Counted from the first letter of the stretch, positions 14,832 through 23,966 are shown. The stretch is 33,408 bases of DNA from CAZIXN01 sp039180415 (GCA_039180415.1 JBCDDH010000035.1:1-33408); one strand, 5' to 3'. Numbers and translations are program-made. Notes: generated by a model not told the origin, from the letters alone.

Positions 14832-15872
14832 ATGGAAACCAAAACTCTGACGCGACGGAACGTTGTCTCCACCTGCTTGGCCCGCCGGGGCTTCACGCTG
14901 ATCGAGTTATTGGTGGTGATCAGCATCATCGCGCTGCTGATTGGCATCTTGCTGCCCGCTCTGGGTGCCGCGCGTGACGCGGCCCGATCCATGATGTGCA
15001 TGGCCAACCTGCGTTCGTTAGCCCAGGCCGCCAACAATTACACCATCGATTACGACGGGCTCTACCCGATGCCCGACACCGGGCTCAACGCGATCAACAG
15101 CGGCGGCAATTTTGCCGGAACCAGCGAGATCCGCTTCCGGAACATGGGCTACAGCTGGGGGCCCGGTGAGGCACCGCCCAACCAAGAAGCCAACTGGTTT
15201 GTTTCGCTGGACTTCTATCTGGGCCAAGGCCTTTCGACCAACAACTCGGATCGCGACGGCGTGGCCCGCAACCGAAACTACAACGAGTTCAAGCAAGACC
15301 CCGTCTGGAACAGCATCGCTTCCGACGCCGTGGACGAAGATACGGCCAACGCGACGGCTCAGACGCAGCTCGAAGCCAACCGGACCCTGAAGATGAACCG
15401 CTTCTTCCGGCGGGACAGCGGCAACATATCCCCGGTCTCCTGGAAGCGGCCCATCGGTCGGGTCACGATGCTCGACCAGTTCATCCACCGCGACAAGCAC
15501 CTGAACAAGCCCTCCGAAACCGTTTTGTTTGGCGACGGTCTGGCCGCCGACTTAACGGGGCTGAGCGCTCGTTCGGCTTCCCGTTTCAGCATCGAATCCA
15601 ACCAACGCGTTGGCCTCCGGCACGCCAACGATTCCGCCAACATCAGCTTTGCTGATGGCAGTGCCTCCAACGTGGTTCAGCCGAGCCAGCTCACGACCCC
15701 GCTCGTGGACCCCAACGCGGAGAACCAGAACGGAACCGAGCGGCCCACGCTGCAATGGTTTGGCGAATACAGCTCGCAGGGCGGCGGTGGCACGGCGGAC
15801 ACGGGCCTTCAAGGCCAACGCAATGCCAACCAAGAGTTGTTGTGGGACATGATCCGCGACCGGGAGCTCTGA
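14832..15872 (+). CDS. Prepilin-like protein with H-x-DG motif
   Basis: A 346-residue protein with a type IV prepilin/pseudopilin N-terminus. A basic leader ends LARRG, and cleavage is expected at G20/F21 before FTLIELLVVISIIALLIGI, with the conserved Glu at position 5 of the mature chain. The large globular part ends with HANDSANISFADGSA, a variant of the H-x9-DG motif common in planctomycete DUF1559-like proteins (here ten residues between H and DG). Such proteins occur in many copies in planctomycetes and are thought to be pseudopilin-like surface or periplasmic proteins. No secretion ATPase or peptidase gene is nearby. There is no clear ribosome binding site. The 247 bases upstream include an AT-rich tract at about 14690-14750 that could hold the promoter. 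The gene lies 99 bases before the PEP-CTERM gene. Confidence 0.85.
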   Translation: METKTLTRRNVVSTCLARRGFTLIELLVVISIIALLIGILLPALGAARDAARSMMCMANLRSLAQAANNYTIDYDGLYPMPDTGLNAINSGGNFAGTSEIRFRNMGYSWGPGEAPPNQEANWFVSLDFYLGQGLSTNNSDRDGVARNRNYNEFKQDPVWNSIASDAVDEDTANATAQTQLEANRTLKMNRFFRRDSGNISPVSWKRPIGRVTMLDQFIHRDKHLNKPSETVLFGDGLAADLTGLSARSASRFSIESNQRVGLRHANDSANISFADGSASNVVQPSQLTTPLVDPNAENQNGTERPTLQWFGEYSSQGGGGTADTGLQGQRNANQELLWDMIRDREL

Positions 15873-15971
15873 TCCTTCCATACAAGCCACTCCGCGATCG
15901 GCCGAGCGTTTCGGTCGGCAACGACGGGGTTGGCGATTGTTTAAGAATCCATCCTTTTGGAGGACCGATAG

Positions 15972-18428
15972 ATGCGAATTTCGACGGCGCGTTTGGTAGC
16001 TGCCTTGACCGTTCCGGCCGTGATGGGCGCGGCGGCTTCGGGGCAACTCCTGTTCGAAGAGTTTCTGGTGAGCGGGACGGACGACTCCCGGCACTTTTTC
16101 GAATTCACGGCGACGGATGCGTCTTTCCTCGCTCCCGGCAGCGGCGCGGCCCTGCTGGTGATCGACGGCGACGAAGGCAACGCGGGCACGATCACCAACC
16201 TGCTGGACCTGCAGATCGACTTCACGCGGGAAGATCAGACGTTCCCGGTCAACAATCTGTTTTTCTCCCAGCCCGTCGTGATTTCGGGGGCCCAAACCAG
16301 CCCGACGCTTCCGGGGAACATCATCGATTACCAGCCCGACCCGGTGCCCAGCACGTACTTCACCGGCGGCGGCGACTTCTTCTTCGGCTCGGACAGCGTC
16401 GCGTCGGCGTCGGCGACTTATGTGTTGGTCGGCGGCTTCTCGGGCGAGGTCGGCCAAGACCTGGACACCGACAACGACGGCACGTTCGATGTCAGCCTGC
16501 CGTTCACCAGCGTCTATGACGCCATCACCATCCTCAACTCGGCTAACAACCTCGGTAGCCTCGCCAGCGGCACGGAGACGACCCCGCGCTTCACGGGCAA
16601 GAACTACGCCGACGACCTGACTCTGTTCGATGCGCCGACCGAAAGCGCCGCGTTCCCGCTGGGGCAATTCCCGTCTTTCGATCAGCGCTTCGACGAAACG
16701 ATCGGCATCAGCCCCGACGGCCCGGACGGCTTCTTCCGCTTCACCGACGGCACGCCGGCCATCTTCGACGTCAACGTGAACAACGACGGCTTGGACGGCA
16801 TCCCGGGCACGGCGGACGACGCCATCGATTTCCCGGACGGCCCCAACCCCAACGCCGTGTTTGAGTTCGACGGCAGCGTCGCGTTCGGCGACCCCGACGA
16901 ACGTGAAGAAATCGCTTACATCAACGCCGCGGGTCAAACCGTCGAGGCGCTGATCCGGTCGGACTCGGACCCGGACACCCCCGGCGACCAGTTCACCGCG
17001 TACCTCACCCCCGGCAGCGCCAACAACATCGTGCGTCCGGCCGAGGACGGCCCGGTCTTGCCCGACCCGGTCCCCTCGGGCCTGGAAGAGGTCACGGACT
17101 TTGTCCGGTTCGGCGAAGACAAGATCGGCAAGGCCGCGATCCCCGGCGTGTTCATCGCCGGTACGAGCTTCGAGAACGAGGCCGCCGGCACGTACAACTT
17201 CCTGGACGAAGAAGCCGACGGCATCGACTACAACGACGACGGCGACACGACCGACCAGTTCATCGGGTTCTCGGAATTATTCAACGGTGGCGTCGACGTG
17301 ACCGGCAACAGCGACGACACCGACGTCGCCTTCATCGCCTACCGCGATCAGCGGACGAACTCCGAGGGCAACTCCGAAGAGCCCCAGCCGCTGGGCGACG
17401 AAGGCTCGGCTTCGGGCCAACGGGTCGCGTTGGTGAACGATCCGAACGCGCTCACCGGCACCACGTTTAACGGCGTCCTGATCGACAACCGGATCCAGTA
17501 CCCCGGCCCCGACGGGATCGACGACACCGACGACGACGTGTTCTTCGACAGCCCGGTTGCGGGCCTGAACAGCACCGAGGCCAGCGAACTGGCCGGTGAC
17601 CTGGGCTACCAGTCGACGTTCATCGACACCCGGTCGCGCTTCGAGGAAGGGTCCGGCGACCCGACGGGCGACATCTGGGGTCTGATCGATTTCGATAACT
17701 TCGATCTCGACCCCACGCCCGGTGGCGTGGCCGACGGCCGCGACGGCCAGAACGCCTTCTTCGCGGAAGACGTCGAAGGAGAACTCGAACTCGCGTTCGA
17801 CCCCGTAGACCTCTCCAACTACGTGGACGTCACGTTCCACGCCTTGATCGGCGCCAACGACACCGGCTACGAGGCCGAAGACCTCATCCGTTTCGAGATG
17901 GTGCTGACCACCGACGCCGGCACCACCGTCGAAGAGATCCTGTTCTTCGAGGGGGCTTCGGGTCTGGAAGGCATCGGCATCTTGGGTGAGTTGGTTGACG
18001 CCAACGGTGAACTGGGCGAATTCACCTACGAGATCGCCGACGACGTGACCGAGGCGCAGTTCATCGCCACGTTCGGCAGCAGCTCGGGCGCAGAAGAGTT
18101 CCTGCTCGACGACATCGCGTTCTTCGGGACGCTTATCGACGCGGTCAATGGCATCGTCGGCGACTACGACGACTCGGGCCAGGTCGAGCAGGGCGACCTG
18201 AACTTCGTGTTGAACAACTGGGGCTTGGAAGCGCCGTTCGATCCTAACGGCGACCCGTTCGTCACGTCCATCGTGGACCAGGAAGAGCTCAACCGCGTGC
18301 TCAACAATTGGGGTGACACCAACGCAACCCCGGATTTCAGCGGGTTCACCAATGTCCCCGAGCCCGCGACCGCTGCGCTGGCCTTGGCCGGTCTGGGCTT
18401 GCTGGCCAAGCGTCGCCGGACCGCCTGA
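15972..18428 (+). CDS. Large secreted dockerin-like / PEP-CTERM protein
   Basis: An 818-residue exported protein. The ATG has GGAGG 8 bases upstream (15959-15963). The signal peptide is MRISTARLVAALTVPAVMGA with cleavage near AASGQ. The mature protein is very acidic, with many Asp-rich loops (DNDGTFDV, DFPDGPNPN, YNDDGDTTDQF) that suggest calcium-binding beta domains. Its catalytic role, if any, is not recognisable. Near the C-terminus is the EF-hand/dockerin-like pair (GDYDDSGQVEQGDL, then VDQEELNRVLNNWG), followed by VPEPATAALAL, a hydrophobic helix and KRRRTA, the exosortase sorting signal. It follows the prepilin-like gene by 99 bases and ends at a strong terminator at 18450-18483. Confidence 0.85.
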   Translation: MRISTARLVAALTVPAVMGAAASGQLLFEEFLVSGTDDSRHFFEFTATDASFLAPGSGAALLVIDGDEGNAGTITNLLDLQIDFTREDQTFPVNNLFFSQPVVISGAQTSPTLPGNIIDYQPDPVPSTYFTGGGDFFFGSDSVASASATYVLVGGFSGEVGQDLDTDNDGTFDVSLPFTSVYDAITILNSANNLGSLASGTETTPRFTGKNYADDLTLFDAPTESAAFPLGQFPSFDQRFDETIGISPDGPDGFFRFTDGTPAIFDVNVNNDGLDGIPGTADDAIDFPDGPNPNAVFEFDGSVAFGDPDEREEIAYINAAGQTVEALIRSDSDPDTPGDQFTAYLTPGSANNIVRPAEDGPVLPDPVPSGLEEVTDFVRFGEDKIGKAAIPGVFIAGTSFENEAAGTYNFLDEEADGIDYNDDGDTTDQFIGFSELFNGGVDVTGNSDDTDVAFIAYRDQRTNSEGNSEEPQPLGDEGSASGQRVALVNDPNALTGTTFNGVLIDNRIQYPGPDGIDDTDDDVFFDSPVAGLNSTEASELAGDLGYQSTFIDTRSRFEEGSGDPTGDIWGLIDFDNFDLDPTPGGVADGRDGQNAFFAEDVEGELELAFDPVDLSNYVDVTFHALIGANDTGYEAEDLIRFEMVLTTDAGTTVEEILFFEGASGLEGIGILGELVDANGELGEFTYEIADDVTEAQFIATFGSSSGAEEFLLDDIAFFGTLIDAVNGIVGDYDDSGQVEQGDLNFVLNNWGLEAPFDPNGDPFVTSIVDQEELNRVLNNWGDTNATPDFSGFTNVPEPATAALALAGLGLLAKRRRTA
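18159..18365 (+). repeat. Dispersed dockerin/PEP-CTERM module, copy 2
   Basis: This 207-bp block pairs without gaps with 1125-1331 (minus strand) and is about 93% identical. A third, more diverged version of the same module is in the gene at 22617-23951 (about 23671-23890). Confidence 0.7.
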
Positions 18429-18449
18429 GCTAAACATGGACCCCATCCA

Positions 18450-18483
18450 CCGCGTCGGAGTGAAAGCTTCGTCGCGGTTTTTT
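18450..18483 (+). terminator. Rho-independent terminator
   Basis: An 11-position stem (CCGCGTCGGAG / CTTCGTCGCGG) has one T-T mismatch and one G-U pair, and its loop is TGAAAG. Six T follow directly. It lies 21 bases after the stop codon of the large PEP-CTERM gene. Confidence 0.75.
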
Positions 18484-18565
18484 GATCGAACGCAAACGCG
18501 TTTTGCTCGCCGTGCTTATGAACCTGCGTTTTCGCCCGCAACCCGTCCCGCCTGATGGGCGTTGC

Positions 18566-19852
18566 TTAGCCGTGGTTGAGCGCGTAGCGTTGAGACACGG
18601 ATTCGTACGCGACCAGTCCCAGCAGCCGCAGTCGGCTGAGGCGGTAGGCCGCTTCGGCGGGCTCCAACTCGGCGTCTCCGGCGAGTTGGGGCAGGCCCAG
18701 CGGCAGCCCGGCACGGCGGAGGCAGGAGATCAGCGTGCGGTCGCTCCGTTCGGCGGGACCGAGCGGGTGCTCGGCCGTGAAGTGGGGCTGGAGCCAACGT
18801 TGTTGCGCGTGGCGTTCGGTGATCTGCCGGACGGTTTGGCCGGCGGCCTCCAAGGCGTCGTCGGGGTGCAGCGCGAGCGCCGCTCGGCCGGAGCGGAGCA
18901 GCTGATGGCACCCCTGGACGTCGTCGGCGTCGGGCTCGCCGGGGACGGTCAGCACGGGGCGGCCGGCGTCGTCGGCGAGGCGGGCGGCGATCATGGCGCC
19001 GCCGTTGCGCCGGCTGCGCACCACCAGGCAGGCGAGCGCGAGGTGGGTGACGAGGTGGTCGCCGGCCACTTGATTTACGGCGTCGGGCGGGGTGAGCAGG
19101 GGCACGGTCGAGAGCATCACGCCGTGGGGGTCGTTGGGGTCGGTGACGCGGTCGTAGACCGCCTGCAAGGCCGGGCGTCCGTGCGCCGTCAGGCCGGCCC
19201 CCAGTGCAATCACGGCGCGGCCGCCGGCGCGGATGGCGGCATCGATCGCGGTGGCGTCGACCCCCGCTTCGCCGCCGTTGACCACGGCGAACCCGTGCTC
19301 GGCGAAGTGTTCGGCGTGGTATTGCGTGAGGGTCTGCCCCGCGGTCGAGACTCGCGACGCGCCCAACACCGCCACCGCCGCCGCGTCTCGGGTCATCAGT
19401 TGACCGCGTATCCAGATCGCCAGCGGAGGCGCCGGCGCGAACCGCAGCATCGGGGGGTACTCGCTGTCGAGCAAACTCACCAAGCGGTTCGGCCCGTGGT
19501 CCAACCGCTTGCACTCGCCCCGCACCTCGGTCCGGAGCTTGGGGTCTTCGCCGCGTGCGACGAACCGTTCCGTGGCTTCGGCCGGGCAACCCAAGCGATC
19601 GGCCAGTTCCGTGGCGGACAGCCGCAACAGTGCGGTCGCGCTGCCCAGCGACCGCAGCGCGTGGGGCAGGGCCGTGGCCGGCAGCTTGTCCGGGGTCCGT
19701 TGGATGTAGATGAGCGTCAGGAGCTGCTCACGCTCTTCGGCCGCGTCGACCGCGTGGTTGTCCAGATCGAAGCGCACGGGCTCGGGCAGGGGCGGCAGCA
19801 CGCCGGCGGGCTGCCGAGTCGGGTTTTGGCGATGCGTCGGACGGCCAGGCAT
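18566..19852 (-). CDS. dprA: DprA-like DNA-processing protein, divergent
   Basis: A 428-residue protein of the DprA/Smf family, which loads RecA on incoming single-stranded DNA in natural transformation. I use ATG 19852; a GTG at 19858 inside a palindrome is an alternative. The N-terminal helical (SAM-like) part contains LLTLIYIQRTPDKLPATAL. The Rossmann fold is recognisable from YPPMLRFAPAPPLAIWIRGQ, AVAVLGASR (normally V-G-x-R), GVDATAIDAAIRAGGRAVIA, PVLTVPGEP and LLRSGRAAL. Two family hallmarks are altered: S-G-x-A-x-G-I-D reads NGGEAGVD, and the F-P-x-R-N-R-hydrophobic block is replaced by NQVAGDHLVTHLA. The C-terminal 70 residues look like the winged-helix DML1-like domain (AAYRLSRLRLLGLVAYES). 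Activity may therefore differ from canonical DprA. It is divergent from the PhoD fusion gene. Confidence 0.75.
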   Translation of the reverse strand: MPGRPTHRQNPTRQPAGVLPPLPEPVRFDLDNHAVDAAEEREQLLTLIYIQRTPDKLPATALPHALRSLGSATALLRLSATELADRLGCPAEATERFVARGEDPKLRTEVRGECKRLDHGPNRLVSLLDSEYPPMLRFAPAPPLAIWIRGQLMTRDAAAVAVLGASRVSTAGQTLTQYHAEHFAEHGFAVVNGGEAGVDATAIDAAIRAGGRAVIALGAGLTAHGRPALQAVYDRVTDPNDPHGVMLSTVPLLTPPDAVNQVAGDHLVTHLALACLVVRSRRNGGAMIAARLADDAGRPVLTVPGEPDADDVQGCHQLLRSGRAALALHPDDALEAAGQTVRQITERHAQQRWLQPHFTAEHPLGPAERSDRTLISCLRRAGLPLGLPQLAGDAELEPAEAAYRLSRLRLLGLVAYESVSQRYALNHG

Positions 19853-19892
19853 TTTCACGTGAAAGATGGCAGCTATTTGTTTGCGCCACGTG
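19853..19892. promoter_or_regulatory. Paired CACGTG sites in a divergent promoter region
   Basis: A perfect 12-bp palindrome, TTTCACGTGAAA (19853-19864), is followed 31 bases further by another CACGTG (19887-19892), three helical turns apart. Both lie between dprA (start 19852) and the PhoD fusion gene (start 19927). This spacing suggests a dimeric regulator on the same DNA face. No regulator is known from the window. Confidence 0.35.
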
Positions 19893-19926
19893 AGAATGCG
19901 CTAGCTTGTTGTTCAAGGAGTTAATC

Positions 19927-22584
19927 ATGCGGCTTGAAACCTTCGCTTTGATTGGATTCTGTTTATGGGCGGCAGGGGTAGGTTCTGCTTTCGCGCCGTC
20001 CGCCGAAGCGCAGACGGAAGCGGTGATGGGAGGCGTACCCGACGCGGCACCCGACGCCGTGGAACACGATCCTCGATCGATCACCCGCTTGGCGTTCGGG
20101 AGCTGCGCGAAAGAAAGCTCGCCGCAGTCGATCTGGTCGGCGGTTCAACGGGCGTGGGGCGACGGCGGATCGCAAGACGCCGGGCCGCAGGTCTGGGTGT
20201 GGGCGGGCGACAACATCTACGCCGACACCGAGGACATGGCCCTGATGGAACGCAAGTGGGGCCAGCTATCCGCCATTCCGGGATACGCCGCGGTGCGGGA
20301 CGCGGCGTGGTCGGTTTTGGGTACGTGGGACGATCACGATTTCGGAGCCAACGACGCGGGCCGGGAGTACCCGATGCGGGCCGAGAGCCAGGCACTGCTG
20401 CTGGATTTCCTTGGCGTCCCAAGCGATTCGCCGCGTCGGCGGCGTGAGGGCGTGTATCACGCGGCGACGTTCGGTCCGGTTGGTCAGCGCGTGCAGGTGA
20501 TCGTGCTGGATACGCGCTACCACCGCAGCGAGCTCGAACGCTACGAAGCCGCCGAGGGCGAACGCCGGGCTCCGTATAAGCCCAGCACCGACCGCGACCA
20601 GACGATGCTCGGCGATGCGCAGTGGCAATGGCTGGAGCGTCGGCTGCTTGAGCCGGCGGACGTCCGGCTGATCGTCAGCAGCATCCAGTTCGTTTCCGAC
20701 GAGCACCGCTTCGAGAAGTGGAGCAACCTGCCGCGTGAGCGTTCGCGGATGCTGCGTTTGATCGACCAGACCGGCGCGGCCGGCGTCGTGTTCCTCTCCG
20801 GTGACCGCCACCACGCCGAGCTTTCGCGCTTCGAGCGCGCCGACCGCTTCCCGATCTACGACCTGACCGCGAGCGGGCTCACTCAGTCCCGGCCGCGCCC
20901 CGACGCCGCGAGCCGTCCGCTGGAGATCAACCGTCACCGGCTCGGGCGGACCTTCCGCGGCCAACACTTCGGCACGGTTACGATCGACTGGCACCAGCCC
21001 GACCCGACCGTCCGCCTCGCGATCCACGATCAGCAGAACGACACGCCGATCGCGCGAACGATCAAGCTCAGCGAACTGAAACCCGAGCCGCGCGTCGCCC
21101 GCTTCGACGCCGACCGCGACACGCCGTTGGCACCGATCACGCTTACCGTCGACGGCGACCACCGCGACTGGCCGGCCGACGTGCCCTCGCTGATTGCGGC
21201 CGACGACGATCACGTCTACGTGCGGTTTGCCACGCCCGATGAACGCTCTCTATCACGCCACGGCGAGTCGGTGGTCGTGCTGATCAACGCCGACGGCAAC
21301 CGCACTACCGGGCAGTCGAGCGAGCTCGCCGCGGGCGCGGACTTGTCGCTGGAGTTCGGCCTACCCATCGATAACTCGACCGACCCGCCGACGCGCGGCC
21401 CGCGGGTCGCGCTGCACGGCGTGGGCGATCGCCGCGGCCCGATCACGCCGGCCGACCTCGACCTGCACGTCCAACCCACGTTCGCTTCGCGGCACTTCGA
21501 GCTACGGCTCGACCGTGATGCCGAAGCGCTGCGGCAAGTCGGCTTGGGCGACGGCGGCCCGGTCGAACTTACGATCGCCGGCCGCGACGCGATCACCGGG
21601 GTGATACGCCCGCTGATGCGCGGCTCGGCCGTGCTGCCCGCGCGCTCCGGTGAATCGGCGGAGAGGCCCGTGCTCAGCATTCCGGACAAGCCGGAGGACG
21701 CTCTGCGGTTCGTGGTTTGGAACGTGCTCTGGGCGCAGCCGAGCGAGAACGCCCCGCCGTTTTCCCGCGTCTTCAAGGCGCTCGACGCCGACGTCGCGCT
21801 GCTGCAGGAGTGGGACCGGTACCGGTACCGCGAGGCGGACATCGAGCGTTGGTTCGCTCAACACGTTGACGGCGGCGTCGCGTGGTCGTCGATGGTCACC
21901 GGTTCGGGCGGGCGCGGCTCGGGTACCGCGGTGGTTTCGCGCTATCCGATGGCCGCGAAGCTCTCCCCGCACACGCCCGTCGATGCCGATCGTTGGAACT
22001 TCCCCGCTCGCATCGCCGGGGCGTCGATCGACACGCCGCTGGGCCGGGTGCTTGCGGCGAGCGTGCACTTCAAAGCCGGCGGGTTCCTTAACTCGGGTGA
22101 AGACCGCCGCCGCCTCGCCGAAGCCGACGTGGCCAACCGCTTGATGCACGGCCTCCGCGCCGCGACCACGCCGGATCTCACGGTGTTTGCCGGCGACTTC
22201 AACATGAACGGCACGACCGATCTGGTACACGCCGCGGTGCGCGGCCTCGACGAAGATCAGAGCCCGCTCACCCTCGCCCAGCCGACTCAGGTCGGCGACC
22301 CGGGGTTGGTCTATACCTTTGGTTGGAGCGCCAACAAGCGCCGCCTCGATTACCTCGCGTATTCCGACGCCACCGCCGAAGTGGTTCACGCTTTCGTCCT
22401 CGATACCCAGCGGATGCACCCCGATGCGCTCGCGGCGCAGGGTCTGGAAGCCGACGACGCCCATGCCTCGGACCACTTCCCCGTGGTGGTCGACCTGCGG
22501 ATCACGCGTCAGCACCGACACCGGCTCGAACCGCCGGCCGGCGTGCCCGCGGTGAGCGAGGCCGCGGTGACCGCGGATCATTAA
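19927..22584 (+). CDS. Secreted PhoD phosphatase / CBM9-like / EEP nuclease-phosphatase fusion
   Basis: An 885-residue exported protein. AAGGAG at 19915-19920, 6 bases before ATG 19927, fixes the start. The signal peptide is MRLETFALIGFCLWAAGVGS with cleavage near AEAQ. Residues about 50-380 are a PhoD-like metallophosphoesterase: FGSCAKES, GDNIYADT (D95), TWDDHDFGAND (D135, D136, H137) and SGDRHHAE (H295, H296). Residues about 395-560 (ITLTVDGDHRDWP, VYVRFATPDE, VVVLINADGN) resemble a CBM9/DOMON-like beta sandwich. Residues about 590-855 are an endonuclease/exonuclease/phosphatase domain with N599, QEWD (E628), HFK (H714), GDFNMNG (D757, N759) and SDHFP (D849, H850). All catalytic residues appear intact in both enzymes. 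A role in extracellular phosphate release from nucleic acids, phosphodiesters or phospholipids is likely. The next gene, 32 bases later, encodes a second secreted EEP protein. Confidence 0.85.
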   Translation: MRLETFALIGFCLWAAGVGSAFAPSAEAQTEAVMGGVPDAAPDAVEHDPRSITRLAFGSCAKESSPQSIWSAVQRAWGDGGSQDAGPQVWVWAGDNIYADTEDMALMERKWGQLSAIPGYAAVRDAAWSVLGTWDDHDFGANDAGREYPMRAESQALLLDFLGVPSDSPRRRREGVYHAATFGPVGQRVQVIVLDTRYHRSELERYEAAEGERRAPYKPSTDRDQTMLGDAQWQWLERRLLEPADVRLIVSSIQFVSDEHRFEKWSNLPRERSRMLRLIDQTGAAGVVFLSGDRHHAELSRFERADRFPIYDLTASGLTQSRPRPDAASRPLEINRHRLGRTFRGQHFGTVTIDWHQPDPTVRLAIHDQQNDTPIARTIKLSELKPEPRVARFDADRDTPLAPITLTVDGDHRDWPADVPSLIAADDDHVYVRFATPDERSLSRHGESVVVLINADGNRTTGQSSELAAGADLSLEFGLPIDNSTDPPTRGPRVALHGVGDRRGPITPADLDLHVQPTFASRHFELRLDRDAEALRQVGLGDGGPVELTIAGRDAITGVIRPLMRGSAVLPARSGESAERPVLSIPDKPEDALRFVVWNVLWAQPSENAPPFSRVFKALDADVALLQEWDRYRYREADIERWFAQHVDGGVAWSSMVTGSGGRGSGTAVVSRYPMAAKLSPHTPVDADRWNFPARIAGASIDTPLGRVLAASVHFKAGGFLNSGEDRRRLAEADVANRLMHGLRAATTPDLTVFAGDFNMNGTTDLVHAAVRGLDEDQSPLTLAQPTQVGDPGLVYTFGWSANKRRLDYLAYSDATAEVVHAFVLDTQRMHPDALAAQGLEADDAHASDHFPVVVDLRITRQHRHRLEPPAGVPAVSEAAVTADH

Positions 22585-22616
22585 AAGGCGAAACGAAAAT
22601 AGGACCTTCGGTTAGA

Positions 22617-23951
22617 ATGTGTTGTTCTGTTCCCGGAAGAAGAAAGGTGCTTACGTTGCGTAGTTTTTCGTTGGCGATGGGTGTGTGTGTGCTGCTGGTC
22701 GGTTCAGCGTCCGCGACGCTGACCGGGACCTTTCTCGACCGCTTAGAAGCCACCGACGTCCGCGTCGGCGTGTACAACATCGGCGGGTTCATCGACGACG
22801 ACAGCGGGTTCACGGTCAGCGGCTCCGGCTCCAATCGGATCACCACGTTCATCCCGCAGAACGCCCGGATCATGCAGGCCGTTGACGCCGACGTGTGGGC
22901 GTTCCAGGAGATCGACAACCTCTCGTCGTCGCAGATCGCCGACGCGCTGAACCGCGCGGTCCCGCTGGGCAACGGCGACGCCTGGGTCGCGCACCGCAAT
23001 GCCGGCCAGGTGATCGCGAGCAAGTTCCCCATCCTCGACGTGGTGACCGACGTGCCCGGCGACCCGCGCGAGCCCGCCGTCGCCACCATCGACCTGCCCG
23101 ACGAGCTGACCGACGACGACCTGCACGTCTTGAACCTTCACCTCAAGGCTCGCTCGGGTTCGTCCAACGAGGCCCGCCGCCTTGCCAGCGTCGATTCCTT
23201 GATTGACTACCTCGCCGACACCCGCGACCCCGATTCGCCCGACGCGCTGCCAGCCGGCACACCAACGGTCGTGCTGGGCGACTACAACACCGCCTCGGGC
23301 GTCGCCCCGGTGATCAATCTCGCCTTCGGTCGATACACCGACAGCGACCGCTACGGCCCCGACGCCCCGCCCGACTGGGACGGCACCGGGCTGGAGATCG
23401 TCGACGCCCGGCACAACGTCACCGGCAACGTCAGCTACACCTTCCGCAGCGGCTCGTTCACCAGCCGGCTCGACTGGATCGCCCACACCGACAGCGTGAT
23501 GGATCTGGCGCAGGCCTTCGTGCTCAACACCGTGGACATGTCCGCCGCCGACCTCGCCGCCACGGGCCTGGAACGCAACGACGTCCTGTTCGACGCCTCC
23601 GCCAACCGCTGGGACCACCTGCCGCTGATCGCCGATTACCGCTTCGCCGCCGCCGTCGTGCTGGTGGCGGGTGACTTCGATGGCAGCGGTTCGGTCGAAC
23701 AGGGCGACCTCAACCTCGTGCTCAACAACTGGGGCCTCGACACCGCCGACGAAACGCCGGACGGGTGGGTCAACACCGCGGACCTGTCCGGCGTCATCGA
23801 TCAGGCCGAACTCAATCTGGTCCTTAACAACTGGGGCAACGCCAACGCGACGCCAGACTTCAGCGGTTTCGATGTGCCCGAACCCGCGGCGGCTTCCGGG
23901 CTGCTTCTGGGCGTGTTCGTGGTCACGGTTCGGCGTCGTCACCCGAACTGA
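22617..23951 (+). CDS. Secreted EEP-family nuclease/phosphatase with dockerin and PEP-CTERM
   Basis: A 444-residue exported protein if it starts at ATG 22617. A TTG at 22656, with AAAGGTG 8 bases before it, would give a cleaner signal peptide (RSFSLAMGVCVLLVGSASA) and is a serious alternative. The EEP catalytic fold is complete: VGVYNIGG (N54), AFQEID (E98), LHLKARSGSSNEARR (H175), VLGDYN (D222, N224), SRLDWIAHT and WDHLPLIADY (D333, H334). The fold is shared by DNase I-like nucleases and phosphodiesterases. An EF-hand/dockerin-like pair follows (GDFDGSGSVEQGDLNLVLNN, then VIDQAELNLVLNNWG). Last comes VPEPAAASG, a hydrophobic helix and RRRHPN. It is probably surface-anchored and co-transcribed with the PhoD fusion 32 bases upstream. 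Confidence 0.85.
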   Translation: MCCSVPGRRKVLTLRSFSLAMGVCVLLVGSASATLTGTFLDRLEATDVRVGVYNIGGFIDDDSGFTVSGSGSNRITTFIPQNARIMQAVDADVWAFQEIDNLSSSQIADALNRAVPLGNGDAWVAHRNAGQVIASKFPILDVVTDVPGDPREPAVATIDLPDELTDDDLHVLNLHLKARSGSSNEARRLASVDSLIDYLADTRDPDSPDALPAGTPTVVLGDYNTASGVAPVINLAFGRYTDSDRYGPDAPPDWDGTGLEIVDARHNVTGNVSYTFRSGSFTSRLDWIAHTDSVMDLAQAFVLNTVDMSAADLAATGLERNDVLFDASANRWDHLPLIADYRFAAAVVLVAGDFDGSGSVEQGDLNLVLNNWGLDTADETPDGWVNTADLSGVIDQAELNLVLNNWGNANATPDFSGFDVPEPAAASGLLLGVFVVTVRRRHPN

Positions 23952-23966
23952 CCGGGCGGTCGACGC

